The translations under genes and the position numbers were made by a program. This document shows, one piece after another, positions 19,483 through 28,609 of a stretch of 64,000 nucleotides of DNA. Position 1 is the stretch's first letter. Every line of letters starts with the position of its first letter. The notes beneath the pieces were generated by a model, which saw only the letters and a program-made list of their open reading frames with translations, ran no database searches and was not told the DNA's origin. Origin of the DNA: RZZS01 sp964498755 (GTDB lineage Bacteria; Pseudomonadota; Alphaproteobacteria; Micavibrionales; Micavibrionaceae); NCBI GenBank assembly GCA_964498755.1, contig CAZCIB010000002.1:1-64000 (forward strand), read 5' to 3'.

Positions 19483-20814
19483 ATGAACTCAGAGACGAAA
19501 CGCCCGCAGAAAACCTTTACCCTGACCAATGATGAAACGGGAGAGAGCTGGAAGCTTCCGGTGAGGGACGGTACGCAGGGCCCTTCCGTCATAGACGTAC
19601 GCAGTCTGTACGCGGATACCGGTCATTTTACTTTTGATCCCGCCTTTACCTCGACCGGCAGCTGCAAGTCGCGCCTGACCTTCATTGATGGCGAAAAAGG
19701 CATCCTGATGCATCGCGGCTACGACATCAAGGAGCTGGCGGAGAAAAGCAATTTTCTGGAAGTGTGCTATTTGCTTCTATACGGCGACCTGCCGAAAGAA
19801 GACGAATTCGAGCCTTTCCGCAAGAACATCACCTATCACACGATGGTCAACGACCAGGTGAATTATTTCTTTCGCGGCTTCCGGCGCGACGCGCACCCGA
19901 TGGCCGTAATGTGCGGGATCGCGGGCGGGCTTTCGGCCTTCTATCACGATTCGCTCGATATATGGGACCCACGGCAAAGGGAAATCTCCGCGCACCGGCT
20001 GGTAGCGAAAATTCCGACGATTGCGGCGATGGCGATGAAATACAATCTCGGCCAGCCGTTCATGTATCCGCGCAATGATCTCAATTACGCCGAAAACTTT
20101 TTGCATATGTGTTTCGCCGTGCCCGCCGAGCCGTACAAGGTCAACCCGGTTCTGGCCGACGCAATGGACAAGATATTCATCCTGCACGCCGATCACGAAC
20201 AAAACGCCTCGACCTCAACCGTACGGCTGGCGGGATCGTCGCAGGCCAACCCGTTCGCCTGCATCGCCGCCGGAATCGCCTCGCTCTGGGGACCAAGTCA
20301 CGGCGGCGCGAATCAGGCCGTGCTGGAAATGCTCGCGCAGATCGGCGCCAAAGACCGCATCCCGGAATTCATTAAACGCGCGAAGGACAAGGATGATCCG
20401 TTCCGCCTGATGGGATTCGGCCACCGCGTCTATAAGAACTACGACCCGCGCGCGCAGGTTCTGAAAGCCTCGTGCGATCAGGTCCTTGACGACCTTGGCA
20501 TTCATAACGACCCGCTGCTTGAAATCGCGATAGAGCTGGAGAAAATCGCGCTGGAAGACGAATACTTCGTTGAAAAGAAACTCTACCCGAACGTGGATTT
20601 CTATTCCGGCATTATCCTGAAAGCCATGGGATTCCCGACGACGATGTTTACGCCGCTCTTTGCCGTCGCGCGCACGGTCGGATGGATATCCCAGTGGAAG
20701 GAAATGATCGAGGAGCCGACGCTCAAAATCGGGCGCCCGCGCCAGCTCTACACCGGCCCCACGGCCAGACCTTACGTACCGCTAGAAGAGCGGGGTTACA
20801 AGGCCGCGTCATAA
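19483..20814 (+). CDS. gltA: citrate synthase (type II)
   Basis: Citrate synthase condenses acetyl-CoA and oxaloacetate, the entry step of the TCA cycle. The 443 residues are typical of the Gram-negative type II enzyme. His235 lies in [15 protein letters not shown], catalytic His273 in GPSHGGANQ, His314 in [14 protein letters not shown] and Asp372 in VDFYSG. An AGGATA ribosome site lies just before the ATG. The gltX-gltA-lpxB neighbourhood is common in alphaproteobacteria. Its last 19 bases overlap the 3' end of a convergent gene for a secreted protein. Confidence 0.98.
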   Translation: MNSETKRPQKTFTLTNDETGESWKLPVRDGTQGPSVIDVRSLYADTGHFTFDPAFTSTGSCKSRLTFIDGEKGILMHRGYDIKELAEKSNFLEVCYLLLYGDLPKEDEFEPFRKNITYHTMVNDQVNYFFRGFRRDAHPMAVMCGIAGGLSAFYHDSLDIWDPRQREISAHRLVAKIPTIAAMAMKYNLGQPFMYPRNDLNYAENFLHMCFAVPAEPYKVNPVLADAMDKIFILHADHEQNASTSTVRLAGSSQANPFACIAAGIASLWGPSHGGANQAVLEMLAQIGAKDRIPEFIKRAKDKDDPFRLMGFGHRVYKNYDPRAQVLKASCDQVLDDLGIHNDPLLEIAIELEKIALEDEYFVEKKLYPNVDFYSGIILKAMGFPTTMFTPLFAVARTVGWISQWKEMIEEPTLKIGRPRQLYTGPTARPYVPLEERGYKAAS

Positions 20815-21335
20815 ACGGCGTCGGTCGTGCATACCGAGCGTTTTATCTGGATGATGTCATGGTGGTCGAGGATCACATGGTCCCGGCACTCGGACGTTGC
20901 CGTGAACGGGCGTTCCACCATGCCGCCATCCCTGCCAAATCCTTTTTCAATGCCCTTCACCCTGAAAGTGTCTATAACCTGCGCGCTCTGACCGTCGGGA
21001 GCTATCTTGATCTTGGAAACGTCATGCTGAACGTCCTCGTAGGTCACAAGGCTTTCAGCGCGAATCGCGGCGAAAATAAAATCTTCTTTTGTGAGCTGCC
21101 TTGAAAACCTTTTTTTACCCGTATTGCTAAAGCGCATAAAAACTTCCTTTTCCGCTACAAAATCCGGATGCAGATGATTGGATAAAAAGCGTTGAATTTT
21201 CTGCTCGCCCTGACCGATCAGCGCAGCGCTTTCCTCATAAAAAACTTTGACGCGCTCCTCCGTCAGTTCTCCGGCATAAGCGCCGCTTGTAACCAAACAA
21301 AAAACCATAGACAAAAATAACAGCAAATATCTCAT
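20796..21335 (-). CDS. hypothetical secreted protein at the end of the lipid A operon
   Basis: A 179-residue protein that I do not recognise with certainty. Residues 1-21 form a Sec signal peptide (hydrophobic core, AYA cleavage motif). The remainder alternates short helices and strands and contains two cysteines near the end (ECRDH, SVCTT) that may pair. The pattern is reminiscent of small NTF2-like periplasmic proteins, but this is a guess. I chose the ATG at 21335, which overlaps the lpxB stop (ATGA); a longer frame adds 14 residues before the signal peptide. Coupling to lpxB suggests an envelope role. It overlaps gltA by 19 bases tail to tail. Confidence 0.7.
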   Translation of the reverse strand: MRYLLLFLSMVFCLVTSGAYAGELTEERVKVFYEESAALIGQGEQKIQRFLSNHLHPDFVAEKEVFMRFSNTGKKRFSRQLTKEDFIFAAIRAESLVTYEDVQHDVSKIKIAPDGQSAQVIDTFRVKGIEKGFGRDGGMVERPFTATSECRDHVILDHHDIIQIKRSVCTTDAVYDAAL

Positions 21336-22498
21336 GACCTGCCTCCGTAAAGCTCTAATACAAACTGCGCCGCGCATTCCGACGGCGTCATATCCCCTAC
21401 AGGTTTTATATTATCCCTGATGGCTTGAAATTCGTTTAATTGCTGATGCGCGGTTTTCTTATCAAGCAGGGCGCGCGCCTGACTTGCTAGAGCGTCCGCC
21501 TTACAGTCATCCTGAATAAACTCCGGCGCAACTTCCCGGCCCAGGATAATATTCGCAAGATGCGCGTATTTGACGCGCACAAGCCTGCGGATCATTTCCC
21601 ATGTCACAGGACTCATTTTATAGGCGATCAAATGCGGCACGCCGCACACGGCCAATTCCAGTCCGACTGTGCCCGACGTCGCCATGGCCGCGTTACAGGC
21701 CTTGAACGCATCCCATTTTTCAGGGACGCCGTCCGTGATAATGTGAAGATGACCTTTTGATCCCGGATAAAGCTTTTTAATCTCATCCACCAGATGCGGC
21801 AAGGTTGGGAGCGCGATATGCATCTCCGGGCTTTCTTGCGCCCGTTTTTGTACGGCCTCAAACAAAACGGTTCCCGTGCACCGTAATTCACTTTTCCGGC
21901 TCCCCGGCAGGAGGCCGAGAACCTGCGCGTCTTCCGGGATATTGTTCCTGTTACGGAAGGCGGCGCCGTCGGCGTCCAGTATCCCGGTTTCAAGCATCGG
22001 ATGGCCGGTAAAACAGGCCCGCATGCCTTCCGCCTCAAAGTAAGGCGGTTCAAAGGGCAGAAGACAGAGGACGCCATCGTACAGAGCCGCCAATTTCTTC
22101 GCGCGGCCCGGACGCCAGGCCCAAACGGTTGGCGCGACGTAATGGATCATAAGCGGCGGTTTTTCCGCTTTTGCCTTAACCTCTTTTGCAACGCGAAAAC
22201 AAAAATCAGGGGAATCAATCGTGACAAGGATATCCGGCCTTATATCCAGAATGTGCGCCACGGTCTCTGAAATGCGTTTTTTGAGGCGCGGGATTTTGGG
22301 CAGAATTTCCGCAAGTCCCATCACGGATAACTCTTCCATGGGGAACAGGCTTTGTTTAAGGCCTGCGTCCTGCATAGCTCCGCCGCCTATCCCAAGGAAA
22401 TCAACCCCAGCGCCGCCGACAGCCAGCCGCAAAGCCCCCATAAGCCGCCCGCCAAGCACGTCTCCTGAGGACTCGCCCGCAATCAGGTAAACCTTCAT
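21332..22498 (-). CDS. lpxB: lipid-A-disaccharide synthase
   Basis: LpxB joins UDP-2,3-diacylglucosamine and lipid X to form the lipid A disaccharide, on the inner face of the inner membrane. The 388 residues belong to glycosyltransferase family 19. GESSGD (8-13) opens the protein, the PPLMIHYVAPTVWAWRPGR region lies in the N-terminal domain (shown here only up to 20 residues), and LLPGSRKSE is the nucleotide-sugar loop. The start overlaps lpxI by four bases and the stop overlaps the secreted-protein gene by four, so it belongs to the lpx operon. No essential motif is missing. Confidence 0.97.
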   Translation of the reverse strand: MKVYLIAGESSGDVLGGRLMGALRLAVGGAGVDFLGIGGGAMQDAGLKQSLFPMEELSVMGLAEILPKIPRLKKRISETVAHILDIRPDILVTIDSPDFCFRVAKEVKAKAEKPPLMIHYVAPTVWAWRPGRAKKLAALYDGVLCLLPFEPPYFEAEGMRACFTGHPMLETGILDADGAAFRNRNNIPEDAQVLGLLPGSRKSELRCTGTVLFEAVQKRAQESPEMHIALPTLPHLVDEIKKLYPGSKGHLHIITDGVPEKWDAFKACNAAMATSGTVGLELAVCGVPHLIAYKMSPVTWEMIRRLVRVKYAHLANIILGREVAPEFIQDDCKADALASQARALLDKKTAHQQLNEFQAIRDNIKPVGDMTPSECAAQFVLELYGGRS

Positions 22499-23361
22499 GA
22501 CTTAACTTTTGCCAGATCAACGCCGACGACAAAAAGATTTCGCTTGTCCGCGATATCGGCGACATCCTGCGGATCAATCAGGAGCGTACTTCCCGCCTGC
22601 ATGACTATGCCCGCAAGCCCCGCCTCGGCGCAAAGCTCGACCGTTTTTGGTCCCACAGTCGGCAAATCGAGATCCCGGTCCTGCCGCGGCTTCGAGGTTT
22701 TCACCAGAACGCCGCCGCGCCCGGCGCGCTTAATATTCGCGCAGCGGCGGATGAGCGAATCCGTTCCTTCAGCGGCTTCAACGCCCAAAACAATACCTTC
22801 CTGCACGACAACCGACTGGCCGACATCCAGAGCCCCCAACATGCGCGACACCTCCAGCCCGCGGTCAATATCGGTCCAGTCGGACTTTTTCGGCTTGGTG
22901 CGTCCGACTGCGCCCTCGCCCGCAATCAGGTTGTCGGCGAAGTCCTGAACGCCATGGATAACAAAACCTTCGTTTTCGAGCTCGTGACGGATGGCTTTTA
23001 AAAGTCCGTCATCCCCGAGCGAGCGTACGCCCAGCCGCGCGAAAAAACGCGCCGTGCGCATATCCGGCTTCAGTTCGTGAATGGACGGGCGGCGCAAGCT
23101 GCCGATTAAAACAAGGTCGCGTATCTGATGGGATTTTAGCGTGTTGATAATCTGTCCGGCCGCGCCGATGCGCGTCCAGAGATGATTGCGGCCGAGACAT
23201 ACGGATGGGTCCGTCTGGCCTTCAAAACCAATAACGAAGGGCGTTATGCCGCGTTTGTCACAGGCATGCAGCAAGCGTTCCGGCAACACCCCGCCGCCGG
23301 CGATAATGCCAAGCGTTTCCATATCTGCGTCGGTCAAGTGGCTTTCTTCTGCGGCTGACAT
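22495..23361 (-). CDS. lpxI: UDP-2,3-diacylglucosamine pyrophosphatase LpxI
   Basis: LpxI hydrolyses UDP-2,3-diacylglucosamine to lipid X and UMP; it replaces LpxH in alphaproteobacteria and attacks a different phosphorus. The 288-residue protein begins its conserved part with LGIIAGGGVLPERL (about 17-30) and ends with the QAGSTLLIDP and GVDLAKVKS region of the DUF1009 family. The assigned ATG lies inside lpxA (28-base overlap); an alternative ATG at 23322, 12 bases past the lpxA stop, would remove 13 residues that look unconserved. Neither has a good ribosome site. The order lpxA-lpxI-lpxB is the standard one. Confidence 0.94.
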   Translation of the reverse strand: MSAAEESHLTDADMETLGIIAGGGVLPERLLHACDKRGITPFVIGFEGQTDPSVCLGRNHLWTRIGAAGQIINTLKSHQIRDLVLIGSLRRPSIHELKPDMRTARFFARLGVRSLGDDGLLKAIRHELENEGFVIHGVQDFADNLIAGEGAVGRTKPKKSDWTDIDRGLEVSRMLGALDVGQSVVVQEGIVLGVEAAEGTDSLIRRCANIKRAGRGGVLVKTSKPRQDRDLDLPTVGPKTVELCAEAGLAGIVMQAGSTLLIDPQDVADIADKRNLFVVGVDLAKVKS

Positions 23362-24134
23362 AGCGGATAATTAGTTTTCTCCTGTATAAAGGATACTATT
23401 TTTTGCACGCTTTCGTCATTAGCAAACTCCGTGGATACGGATGCGACCCGCTCCTCCAGCGTTCCGTCGCCGGTAAAGATCGCGTTCATCGCCTTCATGG
23501 CGCTGCGAATTTCATCGCGCGAAAAGCCGCGGCGTTCCATGCCGATCATGTTCAAGCCCGCCAGAAACGCCCGCTCTCCTTTAACAAGTCCATAGGGAAT
23601 AACGTCCGCTTCCACGCCGGACATCCCGCCGATCATGGCGTGCGCGCCGATGCGTATAAACTGATGCACAGCCGACAAGCCGCCGATAATGGCGTAATCG
23701 CCAACGCTGACGTGCCCGGCGAGCGTGGCGTTGTTCGCGAGTATCACGTTATTGCCGACAACGCAGTCATGCGCGACATGCGCGCCGATCATGAGCAGGC
23801 AGTTATCGCCGACCACCGTTTTCATGAGGCCCGTTTCCGTTCCGGGATTGATCGTCACATGCTCGCGGATCGTGCAATTTTTCCCGATCAACAGCTCTGA
23901 CGGTTCGCCGTGGTATTTCAAATCCTGCGGCGCATGACCGATGGAGGCAAAGGGGTAAAACGTGCATCCCTCGCCGATCGTCGTTTTACCCTCGATCACG
24001 ACATGCGATTTAAGAACGCAGTGATCGCCAATGCTTACCTCTTCGCCGACAACGCAGTAAGGGCCGATTTGGGCGCCTTCGCCTATGACGGCGTCTTCAC
24101 TTATTATCGCGGACGGGTGGATCTGTGCGGGCAT
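23334..24134 (-). CDS. lpxA: acyl-ACP--UDP-N-acetylglucosamine O-acyltransferase
   Basis: LpxA starts lipid A synthesis by moving a hydroxyacyl chain from ACP to UDP-GlcNAc. The 266 residues consist of left-handed beta-helix hexapeptide repeats from residue 5 to about 190 and a helical C-terminus. Catalytic His122 lies in GAHVAHDCVVGNN, and the HQFIRIGAHAMIGGMSGV segment (157-174) is typical. The gene lies between fabZ (70 bp upstream) and lpxI (overlapping its end). Chain-length preference cannot be read from sequence by eye. Confidence 0.97.
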   Translation of the reverse strand: MPAQIHPSAIISEDAVIGEGAQIGPYCVVGEEVSIGDHCVLKSHVVIEGKTTIGEGCTFYPFASIGHAPQDLKYHGEPSELLIGKNCTIREHVTINPGTETGLMKTVVGDNCLLMIGAHVAHDCVVGNNVILANNATLAGHVSVGDYAIIGGLSAVHQFIRIGAHAMIGGMSGVEADVIPYGLVKGERAFLAGLNMIGMERRGFSRDEIRSAMKAMNAIFTGDGTLEERVASVSTEFANDESVQKIVSFIQEKTNYPLCQPQKKAT

Positions 24135-24186
24135 GATGAATTTCCTGTCTGCCTACTCTTGCGCGGAACGCATGGCCGCACAAATC

Positions 24187-24205
24187 ACGCTTTGTTGCAA
24201 AGCGT
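24187..24205 (-). terminator. hairpin at the fabZ stop codon
   Basis: ACGCTTTG and CAAAGCGT form a perfect 8-bp stem with a 3-base loop, beginning at the first base beyond fabZ coding. No T-run follows on the minus strand, so it may reduce rather than stop read-through into lpxA, or stabilise the upstream message. Confidence 0.35.
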
Positions 24206-24666
24206 TACTTTCTGTCCATGATCATGGCACTGTACGTGGCTTCGGCGACAACTTTTCCGTCGACCTTGGCGTCAGCGTGAAATTTCCAGACATTGCGCCG
24301 GTCATGGATTTTATTGATATGGATGTAAATCGAATCGCCGGGCGTGACGGGCCTGCGGAAGCGCGCGTCATCAATCGTCATAAAGTACACCAGCTTTCCT
24401 TCAGCGTCTTTTCCCAGCGTATGCACAACCAGACAGGCCGCCGTTTGGGCCATGGCCTCGATAATCATAACGCCCGGCATGACGGGAAAAGAGGGGAAGT
24501 GGCCCTGAAAGTGAGGCTCGCTCGCCGTCACGTTTTTAAGGCCAACTGCGCTCTGACCCGGCTCGAATTCCACAATCCGGTCGATCATCAAAATCGGATA
24601 ACGGTGCGGAATCATCTCCATGATCCGGTTGATGTCGATCTGTTCGCTCTTCTGGTCTTCACTCAT
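24205..24666 (-). CDS. fabZ: 3-hydroxyacyl-ACP dehydratase FabZ
   Basis: FabZ dehydrates 3-hydroxyacyl-ACP in fatty acid synthesis and competes with LpxA and LpxD for the same substrate, which explains its place in the lpx operon. The 153-residue hot-dog protein has IPHRYPILMIDR (19-30), catalytic His56 in GHFPSFPVMPG and Glu70 in MIIEAMAQ. I chose the ATG at 24666, which has an AAGAG site five bases upstream. A longer frame reaches back into lpxD with 20 unconserved residues. The gap to lpxD is 25 bp. Confidence 0.97.
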   Translation of the reverse strand: MSEDQKSEQIDINRIMEMIPHRYPILMIDRIVEFEPGQSAVGLKNVTASEPHFQGHFPSFPVMPGVMIIEAMAQTAACLVVHTLGKDAEGKLVYFMTIDDARFRRPVTPGDSIYIHINKIHDRRNVWKFHADAKVDGKVVAEATYSAMIMDRK

Positions 24667-24691
24667 AACGCGCTCTTTTACGAGAAGTTTT

Positions 24692-25708
24692 TTATTTTTT
24701 ATTGACCATTTTGGAAAGAAAAGCAACCTGCCGCATGAACTGTTTTAAAGGCACGGCGGGACTGCCCATCAATTCGGCCTTAGGCTCGACATCGCGCATG
24801 ATCCCCGATTGCGCCGCGATCCGCGCGCCGCCGCCAATTTTCAAGTGCCCCGCGACCCCGGCCTGCCCGCCCAGAACCGCGAAATCACCCAGCTCCGTAC
24901 TTCCGGAGATCCCGACTTGCGAAACGAGAATACAGCCTTTGCCGATTTTAACGTTGTGGCCAATCTGGACAAGATTGTCGATCCAGGTCCCCTGCCCGAT
25001 CACCGTATCCGGCCCCGCCCCGCGGTCGATGCAGGTATTCGCCCCGATCTCGCAATGATCCTCGATGATCACGCGGCCGAGCTGCGGCACCTTGACATGG
25101 CCTTGCGGATCGATAGCGAAGCCGAAACCGTCCTGGCCGATGCGCGCGCCCGGATAGAGCCGCACATGACTGCCAATCAGAGCGTGTGAAATTACGGCGT
25201 TCGCGCCGATCCTGCAATGGTCGCCAATGCTCACGTTCTTGCCGATCACTGCGCCATGCTCAATCCAGCAATGATTGCCGATTTGCGCGCCTGCTTCGAT
25301 CACAACGCCATGGCCTATAACGCAGTCATCGCCCAGAATTGCGGATTTGTCTATGCTGGCGGAATTAGCGACTCCGGGATCCGGCCAGGCTTCCGGATAA
25401 AACAGGGCCGCAACGCGCGCATAGGCCTTGTAAGGAGAAGGCGTTAAAAGCAGGGCCAGACCTTCGGGGGCCGCGTCCGCATGATCCGGCGCAACGATGC
25501 AGGCTCCGGCTTTTGTTTCGCGGAAGTCTTCCTTGTATTTTTTGTTTTCAAAAAAAGCGATATGCGATGGTCCGGCGCGGTCCAGGGGCGCAACGTCATC
25601 TATAACCTGATCCGGATTTGCGCCCTCCGATACTTCGGCTCCGCAATGCCGCGCCAGTTCTTGCAGCGTCTTCGGCTCGCTCCGTTGAAAAAAACGGGTA
25701 TCAGCCAT
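24692..25708 (-). CDS. lpxD: UDP-3-O-(3-hydroxyacyl)glucosamine N-acyltransferase
   Basis: LpxD adds the second, amide-linked hydroxyacyl chain in lipid A synthesis. The 338 residues have an N-terminal uridine-binding domain (about 1-105), a left-handed beta-helix of hexapeptide repeats (about 110-310) and a C-terminal helix. Catalytic His251 lies in [14 protein letters not shown] six bases upstream is also in frame, but AGAAGG lies five bases before the ATG at 25708, so I use that. ompH precedes it with a 17-bp gap, the typical bamA-ompH-lpxD-fabZ-lpxA order. Confidence 0.97.
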   Translation of the reverse strand: MADTRFFQRSEPKTLQELARHCGAEVSEGANPDQVIDDVAPLDRAGPSHIAFFENKKYKEDFRETKAGACIVAPDHADAAPEGLALLLTPSPYKAYARVAALFYPEAWPDPGVANSASIDKSAILGDDCVIGHGVVIEAGAQIGNHCWIEHGAVIGKNVSIGDHCRIGANAVISHALIGSHVRLYPGARIGQDGFGFAIDPQGHVKVPQLGRVIIEDHCEIGANTCIDRGAGPDTVIGQGTWIDNLVQIGHNVKIGKGCILVSQVGISGSTELGDFAVLGGQAGVAGHLKIGGGARIAAQSGIMRDVEPKAELMGSPAVPLKQFMRQVAFLSKMVNKK

Positions 25709-25725
25709 TCTCACCTTCTGGGGAA

Positions 25726-26265
25726 CTAATTTGCGGGAATATCAACGTCGACCTCGCGCAGACTTTCGTCAAGCTTGCTCAAAACATCGCCAGTAATGTC
25801 GATTTCCTTTTCCGCGATCACAACATCCTTTCTGGTCAAAACAATGCTGTAACCTTTCTCTTCCGAGATCTGCGCCGTGATATTCACAATTTCAGAGCGA
25901 AGCCTGTTCAGCGCCGCATTAAAAGCTTCGTCAAGATCGCGCTTGCGTATCTTGGCCAAACGGCTGGTTTCGAGAATTTTTTGCTCCAGTTCGGCGCGCC
26001 GGTCATCAAACTCATCCCGGGAGAGGCTCTCCTGTCGCTCTGAAAGTTCGCGGTTCGCCTGCATCAACTTGCGCTCATGCTCTGAAAATTCATCCTCGAA
26101 CTTTTGACGCTCGGCGGACAGTTTTTTATCGAGATCCTTCGCCGCCAGAGAATCGGACAAAAGTTTCTGTACGTCGATCACCGCGATACGCTGTTCCTGC
26201 GCCGAAGCCGTGAAAGGCATCGCCAGGAAAATCACTGCGATCAAAGCTGTAAAAGCCGCTTTCAT
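25726..26265 (-). CDS. OmpH/Skp-family periplasmic chaperone
   Basis: A small periplasmic chaperone that holds unfolded outer-membrane proteins on their way to the BAM complex. The 179 residues begin with a signal peptide cut after ASA (residue 22). A short strand [10 protein letters not shown] follows, then a long charged coiled coil (about 45-125) that would form the tentacles of the trimer, and a second strand pair ([20 protein letters not shown]). This matches the OmpH/Skp layout. It lies between bamA (32 bp upstream) and lpxD. Confidence 0.93.
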   Translation of the reverse strand: MKAAFTALIAVIFLAMPFTASAQEQRIAVIDVQKLLSDSLAAKDLDKKLSAERQKFEDEFSEHERKLMQANRELSERQESLSRDEFDDRRAELEQKILETSRLAKIRKRDLDEAFNAALNRLRSEIVNITAQISEEKGYSIVLTRKDVVIAEKEIDITGDVLSKLDESLREVDVDIPAN

Positions 26266-26297
26266 TAAAGCCCCTCTTTTAAGACGTTAACATTTGC

Positions 26298-28589
26298 CTA
26301 GAAACGCGTGCCGAAACTGAACCGGAAATTTTCTTCCTGATCAAATTCCTCGTCGGCGTAGGGAATGGCGTAATCAACGCGTACCGGGCCGAGCGGGGAC
26401 CGCCAGGAAACGCCAAGACCTGCCGATGCCCGTATCGAGTTCTCATCAACAAGATTGGCGCCGGACGTGCCGTCAACATCCCAGAGCGTACCAAAGTCGG
26501 TGAAAGAATGCCCCTTCACGCCCAGCTCTTCCGGCAAGCCGATCGGGAATGACAGTTCCGCCGTCCCCCGGTAAAAATAGTTACCGCCCAGAGCGTCATC
26601 CGTCAGAACGTCCCTCGGACCAACCCCGGCCGTTTCAAAACCGCGCAAGGTCGTGCCGCCAAGGAAGAAGCGCTCGTTGATTTTAACTTCCTCGTCTCCC
26701 CAGCCCTGAATCGCGCCTGTTTCGCCCAGAAGATTGAAAACAACGCTGTCCAGAACAGGATAGTACCACGACGCTCCGAGGCGGCCGGACACATACTGGG
26801 CGTCGCCGCCGAGACCGGCGAGTTCCGTATCCAGCCAGGCATTCAGACCGTCCGTCGGGAAAAGGCGGCTGTCGCGGCTGTCAAAGGAAATTCTTTGCGA
26901 AATTGCGGAAGTATTGCGGACGCCTTCCTGCTCGCTGATGAAAAGTGAAGCGTCATCCGCGACATCGCGGATATCATTGCGTTCGTACCGGTAACGCAGC
27001 GTCTGACGCCACTTTTCGGACAGCGGATAACCAATGCGCAAAGCGCCGCCGGTTCTGCGTTGATCAAAAGAGGCCTCGTCCTGCAGATCGCGGGTGATAT
27101 GGAACAGATCAAATCCGGCCGAAAGATCGCGGTTCAGGAAGTACGGCTCGGTAAAGGAAAGGTCAAACTCCGTCCGCTCCCCGGCAACCGTGGCCGCCAG
27201 CAGCAGGTCCTGCCCCTTGCCGAGCAGGTTTCTTTCACGGATGCGGAAGTCAGCCAGCGGCCCGTCTGATGTTGAAAAGCCTGCGCCAACAGAAAGCTCG
27301 CCGGTGGATTTTTCAGCCACGTCAACCTCAACCACGCTCTTGTCAGGCGCGCTGCCGGGACGGGCGTTGACTTCCACTTCCTCAAAGAAATTGAGGTCGC
27401 GAATATTTTGCTCGGACTCCTGCAGCTTGGACCGGATAAACGGATCCCCCTCCACAAGTTCAAACTCGCGTCTTATGACCTTATCCAGAGTCCTTACGTT
27501 GCCAGTGATATCAATACGCTCAACGAAGACGCGCGGCGATTCGCTTATTTCAAAAGCAAGGTCGATCGTCTGCGCCTGCCTGTTACGTTCGGTACGCGGA
27601 CGCACGTTTACAAACGCATATTGCAGATCGCCCAGAGCGTTTACCATGTTGTCAACGGAAGTCTCAACCTCGTTGGCATTATACCAGTCGCCGCTGGAAA
27701 GCGTGATTTCATCGCGCAGGACGCTGGCGTCAAAATCGCGCAGGCGCGAGTCAATCGCCACCTCGCCAACCTTGTATCTTTGCCCTTCCTCAACCGTAAA
27801 CGTCACGAAGAAATCCTTGCGGTTTTTCGAAAGCTCCGCGATGGCGGAAATCACCTGGAAATCGGCATAGCCGCGGGAAAGGTAAAAACGGCGCAACAAT
27901 TCTTCATCAAACGCCAGCCGATCCGGATCGTAACGGTCGTTCGCTGAAATAAACCTGTACCAGCGGCTCTCCTTTGTCGTGATTTCGCTGCGCAAAAGAT
28001 CGTCGTCAAAGCGCTTGTTTCCGACAAAACGAATGCTCTCGACCTTCGTAACGGGGCCTTCGTCGATTTCAAAAACAAGATTTACGCGGTTCTGATCCAG
28101 ACGGATAACTTTCGGCTCAATTTGAACCGAGTAACGGCCGTTGCGGCGGTAAACCTGAAGCAGGCGGTTCAGATCGGACTGAACTTTCGTGCGCGTAAAC
28201 ACCTGCCGCGGACGCAGACGGACTTCCGCCCGCAATTCCTCATCCTTGATATCATCGTTGCCTTCAAAGGCGATGACGTTAATCACGGGGTTTTCTTTTA
28301 CATCCACCCTGAGAACGCCGCCTTCCTGTTTGAGCGCGACATCCGCGAAAAGGCCGGTTCTGAAGAGGCTCTTCAAAGCGCGGTCGAGCGTCGCCTGAGT
28401 TGCGGGATCGCCCGGTCGCACATCCATATACGCAATCACCGTCTCGGGATCGATCCGCTCAACTCCCGTCACCCGAATGTCATCAATCCGCTGCTGCGCC
28501 TGCGCCGCTCCGGTGGAAACGGAGAGACTTAGAAACACAAACGCGGCAAAAGCGAAAGGCAAAATCCTGAATTTAATCATGTACGGCAT
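26298..28589 (-). CDS. bamA: outer-membrane protein assembly factor BamA
   Basis: BamA is the essential outer-membrane insertase of the BAM complex. The 763 residues comprise a signal peptide ending near AQA (about residue 31), five POTRA domains (about 35-430), and a 16-strand Omp85 barrel. The barrel carries the LRGF motif of loop 6 in GGTTLRGFETAGVG and the C-terminal signature FRFSFGTRF ending in Phe. Two in-frame ATGs (residues 1 and 4) lie close together and neither has a clear ribosome site. rseP lies 20 bp upstream and ompH 32 bp downstream, so this is an envelope-biogenesis operon. Confidence 0.97.
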   Translation of the reverse strand: MPYMIKFRILPFAFAAFVFLSLSVSTGAAQAQQRIDDIRVTGVERIDPETVIAYMDVRPGDPATQATLDRALKSLFRTGLFADVALKQEGGVLRVDVKENPVINVIAFEGNDDIKDEELRAEVRLRPRQVFTRTKVQSDLNRLLQVYRRNGRYSVQIEPKVIRLDQNRVNLVFEIDEGPVTKVESIRFVGNKRFDDDLLRSEITTKESRWYRFISANDRYDPDRLAFDEELLRRFYLSRGYADFQVISAIAELSKNRKDFFVTFTVEEGQRYKVGEVAIDSRLRDFDASVLRDEITLSSGDWYNANEVETSVDNMVNALGDLQYAFVNVRPRTERNRQAQTIDLAFEISESPRVFVERIDITGNVRTLDKVIRREFELVEGDPFIRSKLQESEQNIRDLNFFEEVEVNARPGSAPDKSVVEVDVAEKSTGELSVGAGFSTSDGPLADFRIRERNLLGKGQDLLLAATVAGERTEFDLSFTEPYFLNRDLSAGFDLFHITRDLQDEASFDQRRTGGALRIGYPLSEKWRQTLRYRYERNDIRDVADDASLFISEQEGVRNTSAISQRISFDSRDSRLFPTDGLNAWLDTELAGLGGDAQYVSGRLGASWYYPVLDSVVFNLLGETGAIQGWGDEEVKINERFFLGGTTLRGFETAGVGPRDVLTDDALGGNYFYRGTAELSFPIGLPEELGVKGHSFTDFGTLWDVDGTSGANLVDENSIRASAGLGVSWRSPLGPVRVDYAIPYADEEFDQEENFRFSFGTRF

Positions 28590-28609
28590 CTGTCTGTCTG
28601 AAATGTCTG

